From: Actinokineospora baliensis
Lineage (GTDB): Bacteria; Actinomycetota; Actinomycetes; Mycobacteriales; Pseudonocardiaceae
NCBI RefSeq assembly: GCF_016907695.1
Contig: NZ_JAFBCK010000001.1
Span: 2,466,001 to 2,530,000, forward strand
DNA length: 64,000 bases
Direction: 5' to 3'
Within the stretch, counting starts at the first letter, position 1; each line of letters opens with the position of its first letter. Positions 8,443 through 17,600 of this stretch are shown here, one piece after another. A program made the position numbers and the translations under genes. The notes beneath the pieces were generated by a model. That model saw nothing but the letters and a program-made list of their open reading frames with translations, searched no databases and was not told where the DNA came from.

Positions 8443-9798
8443 GTGAGCCGCACCGCAGAGCAGATCGGGCGCACCGAGCTCGGGCCCCGACCGCTCCCCC
8501 CGCTCGGCGAGCAACGGGCGGCCACCAACCTGTCCGTTGTGGACACCGTGCTCGACAACGGGTTGCGGGTCATCGCCGTGCACCAGCCGACGGTGCCGAT
8601 GGTCGAGCTGCGGTTGCGGATCCCGTTCGCGGGCACGGATCCGGCGCACGCGCCGACCTCCGAGGTGTTGGCCGCGGCCCTGCTCACCGGGACCGCGACC
8701 CGCGACCGGGTCGCGGTGGACACCGAGCTCGCGCTGGTCGGCGGTGAGCTCAACGCCGCGGTGGACCCGGAGTTGCTCTCCCTCGGCGGCAACGCGCTGG
8801 CCAGCGGGTTCGACACGCTGCTCGCCGTGCTCGCCGACGCGCTGACGGCGGCGACGTACGCCGACGAGGAGGTGGCGGGGGAGAAGGCGCGGCTGGTCGA
8901 GCGGATCACCGTGGCCAGGTCCAAGCCCAGCGTCATCGCCCGCCAGGCGTTGCAGCGGCACCGCTACGGCGACCACCCGTTCACCAAGGAGATCCCCGAG
9001 GCCGCCGAGGTGGCCAAGGTCGAGCCAGCCGACGTCCGGGCGCTGCACCGGGCCGCGGTGCTGCCGCGGGGCGCGGTCCTCGTGGTCGTCGGTGACGTCG
9101 AGCCGGTCGAGGCTGTCGCCGGGGTCGCCGCCGCCCTGGCCGACTGGCGCGGTGACGGGGCGGCGTCGGTGCTGCCGCCGCTGCCCCCGCTCACCCCGGG
9201 CGACCTGCTGGTCATCGACCGGCCGGGCGCGGTCCAGTCGCAGATCCGGCTCAGCGCGCAGTCGATCACTCGCACCGACCCGCGCTACCCGGCCCTGCAG
9301 TTGGCCAACCTGGCCTTCGGCGGGTTCTTCTCCTCCCGCCTGGTGGAGAACATCCGCGAGGACAAGGGCTACACCTACCACGCCCGCTCCTACCCGGAGT
9401 TCACCCCGGACGGCGCGACGCTGCTCATCGACACCGACACCGCCAGCGACGTCACCGCCGCGGCGCTGCTGGAGATCCGCTACGAGCTGGGCAGGATGGC
9501 ACTGGTCGCGCCAGCGGAGTCCGAAGTGGACATCGTGCGCCAGTACGCCATCGGTTCCCTGCTCACCAGCACCTCCTCCCAGGGCGGCCTCGCCTCCCAG
9601 ATCGCCGCCCTCGCCGTCCTCGGCCTCGGCGTCGACTGGCTGGTCACCCACCCCGAGCGCCTCAAGGCCGTCACCGCAGACCAGGTCGCCGAAGCCGCCG
9701 CCGAGTTCTTCGCCCCCACCCGCTTCACCGGCATCATCGTCGGCGACGTGGCCAAACTGTCCCCCCTCACCCGCATCGGCGGCATCCGCCTCCCGTGA
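8443..9798 (+). CDS. M16 family peptidase-like protein, non-catalytic subunit
   Basis: A 451-residue M16 homologue. It keeps the two-domain fold and the C-terminal arginine/tyrosine region (YTYHARSYPEF), but where the zinc motif belongs it reads TDPAHAPTSEV, with no HxxEH. This is typical of the inactive beta-type partner that pairs with a zinc-bearing M16 subunit such as the gene at 6310. GTG 8443 is chosen because AGGAGGA precedes it; the frame stays open further upstream to 8299 only by reading through the repeat array's tail. The GTG overlaps the TGA of the last repeat-derived frame, so it could be translationally coupled to it. A hairpin follows the stop. Confidence 0.88.
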   Translation: MSRTAEQIGRTELGPRPLPPLGEQRAATNLSVVDTVLDNGLRVIAVHQPTVPMVELRLRIPFAGTDPAHAPTSEVLAAALLTGTATRDRVAVDTELALVGGELNAAVDPELLSLGGNALASGFDTLLAVLADALTAATYADEEVAGEKARLVERITVARSKPSVIARQALQRHRYGDHPFTKEIPEAAEVAKVEPADVRALHRAAVLPRGAVLVVVGDVEPVEAVAGVAAALADWRGDGAASVLPPLPPLTPGDLLVIDRPGAVQSQIRLSAQSITRTDPRYPALQLANLAFGGFFSSRLVENIREDKGYTYHARSYPEFTPDGATLLIDTDTASDVTAAALLEIRYELGRMALVAPAESEVDIVRQYAIGSLLTSTSSQGGLASQIAALAVLGLGVDWLVTHPERLKAVTADQVAEAAAEFFAPTRFTGIIVGDVAKLSPLTRIGGIRLP

Positions 9799-9803
9799 CC
9801 GAG

Positions 9804-9838
9804 CACCCCGCACTGTCCACACAGGGCAGTGCGGGGTG
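9804..9838 (+). terminator. Hairpin after the second M16 gene
   Basis: Perfect 12-bp arms, CACCCCGCACTG (9804-9815) and its complement at 9827-9838, enclose an 11-nt loop. They start 5 bp after the stop. There is no clear T-run, as is common in actinobacteria. Confidence 0.6.
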
Positions 9839-9955
9839 TGGTCCGGTTCATCCGGGCGGTGCGGAAACCGCTGCCACCGGCCATCCCTGAGTGCGTAGGG
9901 TTGGCGCCGGGTGCCGTCCCGTGCCCGTCCGACCAGTTGCCTGGGGAGGCGCTGC

Positions 9956-10927
9956 ATGACCGCCCGTGCACCGTTCCAGCTCGTCGCGCTGCCCGCGTTG
10001 TCGCGGGCCACCGCCGCTCGGGACGAGACCGCCCGCAAGGACGCGGATCGGCTTGACCAGCTGTGGAAGTCCGGTCAGGTCCTCCTGGTCGACCGGCACG
10101 GCCGCACCCCGGTCCGCGACGCCGGTACCGCTCTGGCGCCCCGCCCGGCCCAGGAGATCGCCGCCGACCGCCCCGGCGCCGCGATGCTCTTGGGCGAAGA
10201 GGGCGACACGGCTTACTGGGCGTTGTCGACCGTCGTGGATCTGCGTCCCACCAACGCCCCGCCCGGCGCCTGGGGTCTGTGGGGTGGCGCGGTCTCCGAC
10301 ACCGGCGAGGAGTGGCACGACCTGCGCGGCATCGGTGCCCTGCTCGACGACACCGCCGCGGGTTTGTTCACCACCGCAGTCGGGCTGGTCAACTGGCACG
10401 CCAGGGCCCGTTTCTGCGCCAAGTGCGGCTCCCCGGTCACCGCTTCCGCCGCCGGGTGGTCGACCACCTGCACCGGTTGCGGTCGCGAGGAGTACCCCCG
10501 CACCGATCCCGCCGTGATCTGCCTGGTCCACGACGGCGCCGACCAGGTTCTCCTGGCCCGGCAACCGATCTGGCCGGAACACCGCTACTCGATCCTCGCG
10601 GGCTTCGTCGAGACCGGCGAGTCGTTGGAGGCCTGCGTGGCGCGGGAGATCGCCGAGGAGGTGGGCGTCGAGGTGGCCGACATCCATTACCTGGGCAGTC
10701 AGCCGTGGCCGTTCCCGCGCTCCATCATGATCGGCTTCACCGCCACGGCCGACCCCGCCGCGCCGCTGACCCCCGCCGACGGCGAGATCGAGCACGCCCG
10801 CTGGGTCCCCCGCGCGGAGATCACCCAGGCCCTGGCCAACGGCGGCCAGACCCCCACCCTGATCCTGCCCGGCGAGACCTCCATCGCCCGCCAGATGATC
10901 GAGAGCTGGGTGTCGGCCCCGGCTTAG
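9956..10927 (+). CDS. nudC: NAD+ diphosphatase NudC
   Basis: A 323-residue Nudix enzyme of the NudC family. It hydrolyses NADH/NAD+ to NMN and AMP and, in characterised members, removes NAD caps from RNA 5' ends. It shows the NudC order: an N-terminal domain, a four-cysteine zinc ribbon (CAKC then CTGC), and a Nudix box running from GFVETGES to REIAEEVGV. The downstream SQPWPFPRS is the NudC hallmark motif. ATG 9956 has GGGGAGG upstream; a longer frame from 9911 lacks one. The stop TAG (10925-10927) shares its TA with the TAA of the convergent gntP gene. Confidence 0.92.
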   Translation: MTARAPFQLVALPALSRATAARDETARKDADRLDQLWKSGQVLLVDRHGRTPVRDAGTALAPRPAQEIAADRPGAAMLLGEEGDTAYWALSTVVDLRPTNAPPGAWGLWGGAVSDTGEEWHDLRGIGALLDDTAAGLFTTAVGLVNWHARARFCAKCGSPVTASAAGWSTTCTGCGREEYPRTDPAVICLVHDGADQVLLARQPIWPEHRYSILAGFVETGESLEACVAREIAEEVGVEVADIHYLGSQPWPFPRSIMIGFTATADPAAPLTPADGEIEHARWVPRAEITQALANGGQTPTLILPGETSIARQMIESWVSAPA

Positions 10928-12270
10928 AGCAGCCAGCTCAGCGGCAGGATGATCGCGATCCCGACCACCGAGATCACCGTCTCCATGATCGACCACGTCT
11001 TGACCGTGTCGCCGACGCTGAGCCCGAAGTACTCCTTCACCAGCCAGAACCCGGCGTCGTTGACGTGCGAGAAGAACAGCGACCCGGCGCCGATCGCCAG
11101 GGCGAGCAGCGCGGCCTGAGCGGGTTCCATCCCCGCCGCCAGCGGGGCGATGATGCCCGCCGCGGAGATCGTGGCCACGGTCGCGGAGCCGGTCGCCAGG
11201 CGGATGGCCACGGCGATGAGCCAGCCGAGCAGCAGCGGTGAGAAGTTGGCGTCCTTCGCCAGGCCGGTGATCACGTCACCGATGCCCGCGTCGACCAGGG
11301 TCTGCTTGAACCCGCCGCCCGCGCCGACGATCAGCAGGATCCCGGCGATCGGCGGCAGCGACGAGCCGATCGACTCGGCGAGGCGGTCGCGGCCGAAACC
11401 CCGGCCCAGGGTCACCATCCCGACCAGCACCGCGAGCAGCAGCGCCACCAGTGGCGTGCCCAGGAAGTCCAGCACGTGCCGGACGGGGTTCTGCTTGTCG
11501 AGCAGGATGTCCGCGAGCGCCTTGCCGAGCATCAGCGCGACCGGCAGCAGCACCGTCCCCAGCGTGGCCGCGAAGCTCGGCCGCTCGGTCGGCCGCTCCT
11601 GCTCGACCTCCACCTCCGGCGCGGTCACCGGCACCCACCGGGCGGCCAGGCGGGCGAACAGCGGGCCCGCGATGATCACGGTCGGGATCGCGACCAGCAC
11701 ACCGAGACCGAGCGTCAGGCCGAGGTCCGCCTTCAGCGCGTCCACTGCCACCAGCGGACCGGGGTGCGGCGGCACCAGCCCGTGCAGCACCGACAGACCC
11801 GCCAGCGCCGGGATCGCCAGCAGCATCAGCGGCCGCCCGCTGCGCCGCGCGGTCAGCAGGACCACCGGGATCAGCATGACCAGGCCGATCTCGAAGAACA
11901 TCGGCAGCCCGATCAGCGCCGCCACCAGCGCCATCGCCCAGGGCAGGCCGCGGCCGGGGGTGCGGTTGAGGATGGTGTCGACGATCTGGTCGGCGCCACC
12001 GGAGTCGGCGAGCAGCTTGCCGAGCATCGCACCGAGCGCGATCAGCACCCCGACGCCTGCCACGGTGGACCCGACGCCCTTGGTGAAGCTGTCCACCAGC
12101 GCGCCAACCGGCATCCCGGCGACCAGCCCGAGCGTGCCAGCGCCGAGCACCAGGGCCAGGAACGGGTGGAACTTGACCTTGGTGATCAGCACGACGATGA
12201 GCGCGATGCCCAGCACCGCCGCCCCGATGAGCCGGGTGTCGTGACCGGTCCAGGCCGCCGCGGTGATCAT
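10924..12270 (-). CDS. gntP: Gluconate:H+ symporter, GntP family
   Basis: A 448-residue polytopic inner-membrane permease with about 12-14 hydrophobic segments and the GntP-family length. It retains family-typical stretches such as the GLPMFFEIGLV region and the Gly-rich GAGGGFKQTL loop. Its ATG (12270) overlaps the gntK stop in an ATGA arrangement, and GAAGGAG lies 7 nt upstream. Kinase and permease are therefore translated together as a gluconate uptake operon, read away from the divergent GntR-type regulator. Related GntP permeases can carry other sugar acids; the adjacent gluconokinase makes gluconate the best guess. Confidence 0.9.
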   Translation of the reverse strand: MITAAAWTGHDTRLIGAAVLGIALIVVLITKVKFHPFLALVLGAGTLGLVAGMPVGALVDSFTKGVGSTVAGVGVLIALGAMLGKLLADSGGADQIVDTILNRTPGRGLPWAMALVAALIGLPMFFEIGLVMLIPVVLLTARRSGRPLMLLAIPALAGLSVLHGLVPPHPGPLVAVDALKADLGLTLGLGVLVAIPTVIIAGPLFARLAARWVPVTAPEVEVEQERPTERPSFAATLGTVLLPVALMLGKALADILLDKQNPVRHVLDFLGTPLVALLLAVLVGMVTLGRGFGRDRLAESIGSSLPPIAGILLIVGAGGGFKQTLVDAGIGDVITGLAKDANFSPLLLGWLIAVAIRLATGSATVATISAAGIIAPLAAGMEPAQAALLALAIGAGSLFFSHVNDAGFWLVKEYFGLSVGDTVKTWSIMETVISVVGIAIILPLSWLL

Positions 12271-12779
12271 GGCTTGGCTCCTTCGAACTCGGCGACGGCG
12301 CGCGCGGCGGCCTCGACGAGGTGGTCCGGGGATGCGGAGATGTCGAGCGCGACGCCGGGTTCGGTGTCGGTGAGCGGCTGCAGGTCGGCCAGTTGCGAGT
12401 CCAGCAGCGACACCGGCATGAAGTGCCCGCTGCGGCCGCGCATGCGCTGCGCCAGCAGGTCCCGCGAGCCGGTGAGGTGCACGAAGAACACGCGCGCGTC
12501 GGCGGCGAGCAGGTCGCGGTAGGAGTGCTTGAGCGCCGAGCAGGTGACGATCCCGCCGCCGTCGTGCCCGCGCTCGGCGATCCAGTCGGCGATCGCGGCC
12601 AGCCACGGCCAGCGGTCGTCGTCGGTGAGCGGGACACCGGAGCGCATCTTGGCGATGTTGGCCGCCGGGTGGAACTCGTCGGCCTCGGCCAGCGGGACCC
12701 CCAGCCGCGCGGCCAATGACCCGGCGACGGTGGTCTTGCCCGACCCCGCGACGCCCATCACGACCACGACTGTGTGCAT
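12267..12779 (-). CDS. gntK: Gluconokinase
   Basis: A 170-residue P-loop kinase that makes 6-phosphogluconate from gluconate and ATP, feeding the pentose phosphate and Entner-Doudoroff routes. The Walker A loop is GVAGSGKT (residues 9-16). EADEFHP and the SALKHSYRDLL motif that follows are diagnostic of bacterial GntK. The length is normal for the family. ATG 12779 is chosen over an in-frame TTG at 12797 because a -35/-10 pair positions the transcript start next to it. The gene is co-translated with gntP and probably repressed by the divergent FCD-domain regulator. Confidence 0.92.
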   Translation of the reverse strand: MHTVVVVMGVAGSGKTTVAGSLAARLGVPLAEADEFHPAANIAKMRSGVPLTDDDRWPWLAAIADWIAERGHDGGGIVTCSALKHSYRDLLAADARVFFVHLTGSRDLLAQRMRGRSGHFMPVSLLDSQLADLQPLTDTEPGVALDISASPDHLVEAAARAVAEFEGAKP

Positions 12780-12785
12780 CGACCC

Positions 12786-12814
12786 AGTGAAACCCAAAAG
12801 TACTACTTATTCAA
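12786..12814 (-). promoter_or_regulatory. gntK promoter with an operator palindrome in its spacer
   Basis: On the minus strand, TTGAAT (12814-12809) and TTCACT (12791-12786) are separated by 17 bp and end 6 nt before the gntK ATG, which suggests a leaderless transcript. The spacer contains the perfect 11-bp palindrome AAGTAGTACTT (12798-12808). Its GT-N3-AC core is the pattern bound by FadR-subfamily GntR regulators. Binding there would block RNA polymerase. TCATATGA at 12833-12840 is a second, shorter palindrome nearer the regulator gene. Confidence 0.55.
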
Positions 12815-12856
12815 GAGGGCGACACGTATTGGTCATATGAGTGAGACACTGCTCCG

Positions 12857-13534
12857 GTGACCTCAGGACTCCCCGGGCGACTGCTCGACGACCTCGGCCC
12901 GGCCATCGTCAGCGGCGAGTACCCCACCGGCGCCGTGTTGCGCACCGAAGAGTTGGAGCGCGCGTTCCAGGTCTCCCGCACCGTCGTCCGCGAGGCGCTG
13001 CGGGTCCTGGAGGCCATGCGGCTGGTCAACAGCCGCCGCCGGGTCGGGATCACCGTCCTGCCCCGCGCCGAGTGGAACCTCTACGACCCCCGCGTCATCC
13101 GCTGGCGCCTCGACGGTTCCGACCGCCCCGCCCAGTTGCGGTCCCTCACCGAACTCCGCTGCGCCACCGAACCCGTCGCCGCCGCCCTCGCCGCCGCGCG
13201 CGCGACCCCGGACCAAGCAGGCACCCTCACCGCCCTGGCCGTCGAACTCCGCTCCAGCACCCACGACCTCGACGCCTTCCTGGTGCACGACATCGCCTTC
13301 CACCGAGCCCTGCTCACCGCCTCCGGCAACGACATGTTCACCCAACTAGGCGACGTCGTCGCCGCCGTCCTCACCGGTCGCACCCACCACCACCTCATGC
13401 CCCAAACCCCCAAACCCCACGCTGTCCGCCTCCACGTGGAAGTAGCCGAAGCCGTGGCCGCGGGCGACCCGGCCCGCGCCGAAGCCGCCATGCGGGCCAT
13501 CGTCACCGAAGTCCTGGACGAGCTCCCCGGCTAG
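12857..13534 (+). CDS. gntR: GntR/FadR-type transcriptional regulator (FCD domain)
   Basis: A 225-residue regulator. A winged helix-turn-helix spans about residues 8-70 (LERAFQVSRTVVREALRVLE is the recognition region). A C-terminal all-helical FCD ligand domain contains the metal-binding style HDIAFHRALL. The gene is divergent from gntK-gntP with 77 bp between the starts, so it most likely represses that operon and is relieved by gluconate or 6-phosphogluconate; this is inference from position. GTG 12857 is the start. The stop TAG shares two bases with the jetD stop on the other strand. Confidence 0.85.
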   Translation: MTSGLPGRLLDDLGPAIVSGEYPTGAVLRTEELERAFQVSRTVVREALRVLEAMRLVNSRRRVGITVLPRAEWNLYDPRVIRWRLDGSDRPAQLRSLTELRCATEPVAAALAAARATPDQAGTLTALAVELRSSTHDLDAFLVHDIAFHRALLTASGNDMFTQLGDVVAAVLTGRTHHHLMPQTPKPHAVRLHVEVAEAVAAGDPARAEAAMRAIVTEVLDELPG

Positions 13535-14646
13535 AAGGTGAGCAGCTCCGCGACCAGGTCCGCTGCCAGGAGGTGTTCGGGGACGGACCAGCCTGCGCGC
13601 ATGGCTTCGGGGAGGGCCGGGTCCCAGGGGGCGATGAGGGGATCGGGGCCCAGGGCGGGCAGGTCGTGACCTGCGGTGAGGGCGGCGCGGTAGTCGTTGG
13701 CGGACATGCGCCAGGGGGTGCCGTTGGTGAGGGTCAGGGCTTGTTGGGCGATGAACAGGCCGTGGGCGTCGAAATCGCTGTGGATTCGGGGGGTGTGCAG
13801 CTTCGACAGGATCGTGCGGGCCACCGGGTTGAGATGTCCGGACAGGCAGATCACCGGGTGGCGGACGCCTGCGGTGATGCAGTTGTCCACAACCGCCGGA
13901 CTTGTGCACACCACGGCGTTCACCCCTGACGGGATGGTGTCGCGGATGGTCAGATGGGTGGGCAAGCCCAATTCCGTCCGCGCCTCACACCCGGGGAATG
14001 CCCATGTCAACACCGTCGTCGACACCGCGTCCAGCAGCACGCCGCTGCGCTCCCACAGTCGCCTTTCGTCCGCTGCTGCCTTCGGCACCGCCACCCCGTG
14101 CGCCACTGCCGCCGCCCGCAGCACCAGCCCGGCCAGTCGTGTTCCTCGAACCACACCGAGGTCCGACAACACAATCCACTCGGTGGGCGCGCCTTCGCCC
14201 AGGTGCAGCCGCGCGATCGCCGCAGCGGCCTTCGGCGCGACCTCGGCCAGCTCCGCGGCGGAGATCTTCGCGTACCGGCGGGCCTGATCCACCCACGCCC
14301 GCACCCAGCCGCCGCTGATCCCGTGCGCTGAGACCGCTGCCCCGAGGACGTCGTCCGCTTCCGCCGGGGCCACCACCTCGCCTGCCCGTTCCCCGAAGAG
14401 AGAGGAGAGCAATTCCCCCAACCCACAACTGAACACAGCGCGAACCCGCGCATCGAGCTCAGCGACGACGATCGTCGTCCCGATGCCCGCGGTCAGCTCG
14501 CGCCCGATCACCGCACCGACGGCCGAAGCCGCCGCCGGGTCAGGGGCCTTGTAGCCCAGCTTCACCTGCCCGCGCGCCACCGCCGTACGGGCTTGCCGCC
14601 ACAACACGGCGAACTCCGGGCGGCCCGGATCGGGGTGAGCGGTCAC
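13531..14646 (-). CDS. jetD: JetD-like nuclease subunit of Wadjet type II (TIGR02679/DUF2399)
   Basis: A 371-residue protein matching the TIGR02679 family. It has an N-terminal arm and a C-terminal DUF2399 TOPRIM-like domain related to topoisomerase VI, which in Wadjet systems cuts plasmid DNA. The TOPRIM Asp pair is present as SDFDAHG (D291, D293). The segment where relatives, from memory, carry CENPxV reads CTSPAVV (residues 247-253), so the expected catalytic Glu appears to be replaced at position 248. The GTG start (14646) overlaps the jetC TGA by 4 nt. It is the last gene of the jetABCD operon and its stop overlaps gntR. Confidence 0.85.
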   Translation of the reverse strand: MTAHPDPGRPEFAVLWRQARTAVARGQVKLGYKAPDPAAASAVGAVIGRELTAGIGTTIVVAELDARVRAVFSCGLGELLSSLFGERAGEVVAPAEADDVLGAAVSAHGISGGWVRAWVDQARRYAKISAAELAEVAPKAAAAIARLHLGEGAPTEWIVLSDLGVVRGTRLAGLVLRAAAVAHGVAVPKAAADERRLWERSGVLLDAVSTTVLTWAFPGCEARTELGLPTHLTIRDTIPSGVNAVVCTSPAVVDNCITAGVRHPVICLSGHLNPVARTILSKLHTPRIHSDFDAHGLFIAQQALTLTNGTPWRMSANDYRAALTAGHDLPALGPDPLIAPWDPALPEAMRAGWSVPEHLLAADLVAELLTF

Positions 14647-17600
14647 GGGTCGTCCCGGTCCAGGGAGGAGCCGTCCCAGGTGGTGTGGGTGCAGGCGACG
14701 CCGTGGCCGGATTTGGGGCGGAGGACGTCGTAGATGTGCATGCGGGGGATGCGGTCGGAGACGCCCCAGCCGCTGGGCCAGGTGATGATCCAGTCCATGT
14801 CGAGGTCCACCAGGAGCTCGAGCATGCGGGCGATCGTCGGGTCGTCGAGGCGCTCGAAGGCCTCGTCGAGCAGGACCAGGCGCAGCGGGGACATCGTCGA
14901 CGCCAGGCCCGCCGAGATGGCGCCGTAGAACGCGGCGGCGGCGGCGAACAGGGTCACGTACGAGATCAGGCGGGTTTCGCCGGAGGACAGCTGGCGCAGC
15001 CTGCGCGAGCGGGGCTTGCCGTCCGGGCCGGTGTCGCGGACGCGGACGGTGAAGGCGAACCAGGACCGGTAGTCCAGGGCCCGCGCCAGGATCTCGGTGT
15101 ACCCGCCGGTCGCACTGTCGCGTTCGGACTCGATCCGCTCGGTGAACACCTGCTGCAGCCGGGTGTCCTGCTCCTCGGTCCGCTGCGCGAACGGGATCCG
15201 CAGCAACCGCAGCGCCTCCAGGGTGGACTCGTCCAGCCACGCCGCGGGCTGCCAGTCCAGCCGGACGTGCACGCCCTGGCTCGACCGGGCCGTGTCCAGC
15301 ACGTCGTTCATCCGGCGGGTCAGGTCCTCGGCGACGGCGATCTGCGCCGAGAGCCGGTCGGCCAGTTCCCTGACCAGGTGCAGGGCGAAGATCCCCTGGT
15401 ACTGCTCGGTGAGGAACCCGCGCCGCTCGGCAAGCCGGGTGGCGACCCGCCTGGCCGACACCGCGACCGGGGCCGGGCCCTCCTCGGCCGAGACCACCAC
15501 GGTCAGGATCCCGGCGTGCCGCTCCGGCAGGACGTTGTGCGTCCCGGCCAGCGACGCCTGCAGGTTCTGCAGCTTGCCGAGGACGTTCTCCTCGCTGGGC
15601 AGCCGCTTGGCCTCGGCGACCGCCGTGGCCAGCACCTCCCACGCCTGGGCGTCGTCGTCCGGCCGGTCCTCGGTGACCGCGGCCTGCCACACACCCGGCG
15701 CCGACAGGGCCTCGGCAAACGCTTGCGCGGCGGATCCGGCCGCCGCGCCCTTGCCGTCGATCTCCGCGCCCCTGGTGTCGAGCAGGGTCTGCGTCTTCAC
15801 CACCTGGTTCGACAGCTCACCGGCCGTCCGCCTGGCCTCCGGCAGTTCGGCGCGCGCCGCCCGGCGGGCCTTCTCCAGCTCGCCGAGCTGCCGCGAGACC
15901 TCCTCCGCCGCGCCACCGACCGCCGCCGTCAGCTCCGCCAACGCGGCCGCCTCGCGGTGGAACGCCACGCACTTCTCGTCTGCCACCCGCTCGGCGGTCT
16001 CCCGGTCGTCCACCGCCGCGTTGTGGTCGTGCAGTGCCTCGACCAGGTCGCGCACCGTGCCGACGCACCGCTTCGCCAGCGCGTCGCGCAGGCTCTCCGC
16101 CGACCCGCGCGCCTGCGTCGCGGCCCGGTGCGCGTGCCGCAGCGCCTCCGTGTCGGCGGTCAGCCCCGCCGCGCCCGCGTCCTGCGCCAGTCCGGTCTCC
16201 ATCGCGCGGACCCGGCCCTCGGCGGCCACGTGCTCGGACCGCCGCCGCTCGGCCTTGGTCGCGGTCTCCTCGGCTTGGCGTCCCGCCTGCTCCGCGGTCA
16301 CCCTGGCGCCGATCAGCTCCCGGTCGTCGGGGAACGCGTCGAGGTGGCGGTCCCACACCTCCACCGTCCGCGACCGGTCCCGCAGTTCCGACTCCGCCGC
16401 CGACAGTTCGGTGTGCAGGACCTCCAGCGCTTCCGCCAGTTCCGCGATCGCCCGCTGCCGCGCGGCCTCGCGGGCGCCCGCGCCGACGAACTCCGCGTCC
16501 GGCTTGGTCCCCGCCCCGCGCAGCACTCCCGCCCGCCAACGCCCGTCCGGCCACACCGCGAGCCCGGCGTACTCCTCGCCATACGACACCGACGCCAACA
16601 GCCCTGCGACGACACCAGCGGGCACCGGCCCATCGGGCTCGACCGCTGGTGTCAGCACCGAATCCAACGGCGACGCCACCGCGTCGTTCACCGCCAGCGC
16701 GGCCGCGATCACCCCGGCCTGCGGTGTCTCGCCGATGCCGCCGTCCGGCCGCACCCAGGCGGTCAGCAGCCCACTGCCCTGCAGCGCCGCTTCCAGCCCC
16801 GCGCGCTCGTCCGGCGCCAGCCCGGTGAAGTCCACCAGCCGGTAGAACGGCGCACCCGGGCCTTGGTCGACCAGCCCGGGTGGGGCCGCGTCCACGCCCT
16901 TGCGCAGCTCGATCAGCCGCGCTTCGGCCGACTTGACCCGGCCGACCAGGTCGTCCACGGTCTGGCGCGCCGCGGCGACCCGCTGCCGCAGCCCGGTCAG
17001 GTGCGGCGCGGCCCACTGGCGTGCCGCGTCCCTGGCCTGCCGGGTGGCCTCTGGGCCGGTCAGCACCGCGTCCGCGGCGGGCGGGCGCGGCGGACGGGCC
17101 GCGTGGTCACCGGCGAACGGTCCGGCCGCGGTCCACGCCGCCGCCTTCTCGCACCACACCTCGGCCGCGACGGTGAACCGCTGCCTGGCCTCGTTGCGCC
17201 GCCCGGCCGACTCGGTCGCCTCGATCTGCGCGTCCCTGGCCTTGGCCTGCAGCTTGTCCAGCTCCTGCCGGTCCGCGTCGAGCGACATCGCGCGGTCGTG
17301 CAGCGACATCGCCAACGCCGCCCGCTGCGCCACCACGCTCGCCAGATCGCCCGCTCGGCCTGCGGCTGAGGCCAGCGCGGTCGACAGCTCGTCGGGCGCG
17401 ACCTGCGGCGGGGTGCGGCGCTGGATGGTCAGCGGCTCTGCCTCCGGGTCCGGCTTGGCCCGCACCCGGTCGGTCACGGTCCCCGGTACGGGTTCCGGCG
17501 CCGCGGGCACGGCGGGGCACAGCCCGGCGTCCAGCCCGGCGGCTGCCACCGCGTCTGCAGTGGACAGTGCGAGCTCGGTGGCGTCCTCGATGTCGCCGCC

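Noticed and set aside
14647..15690. N-terminal extension of jetD reading back into jetC
   Set aside because: This part is a frame-shifted shadow of jetC; GTG 14646 overlaps the jetC stop as at the other operon junctions.
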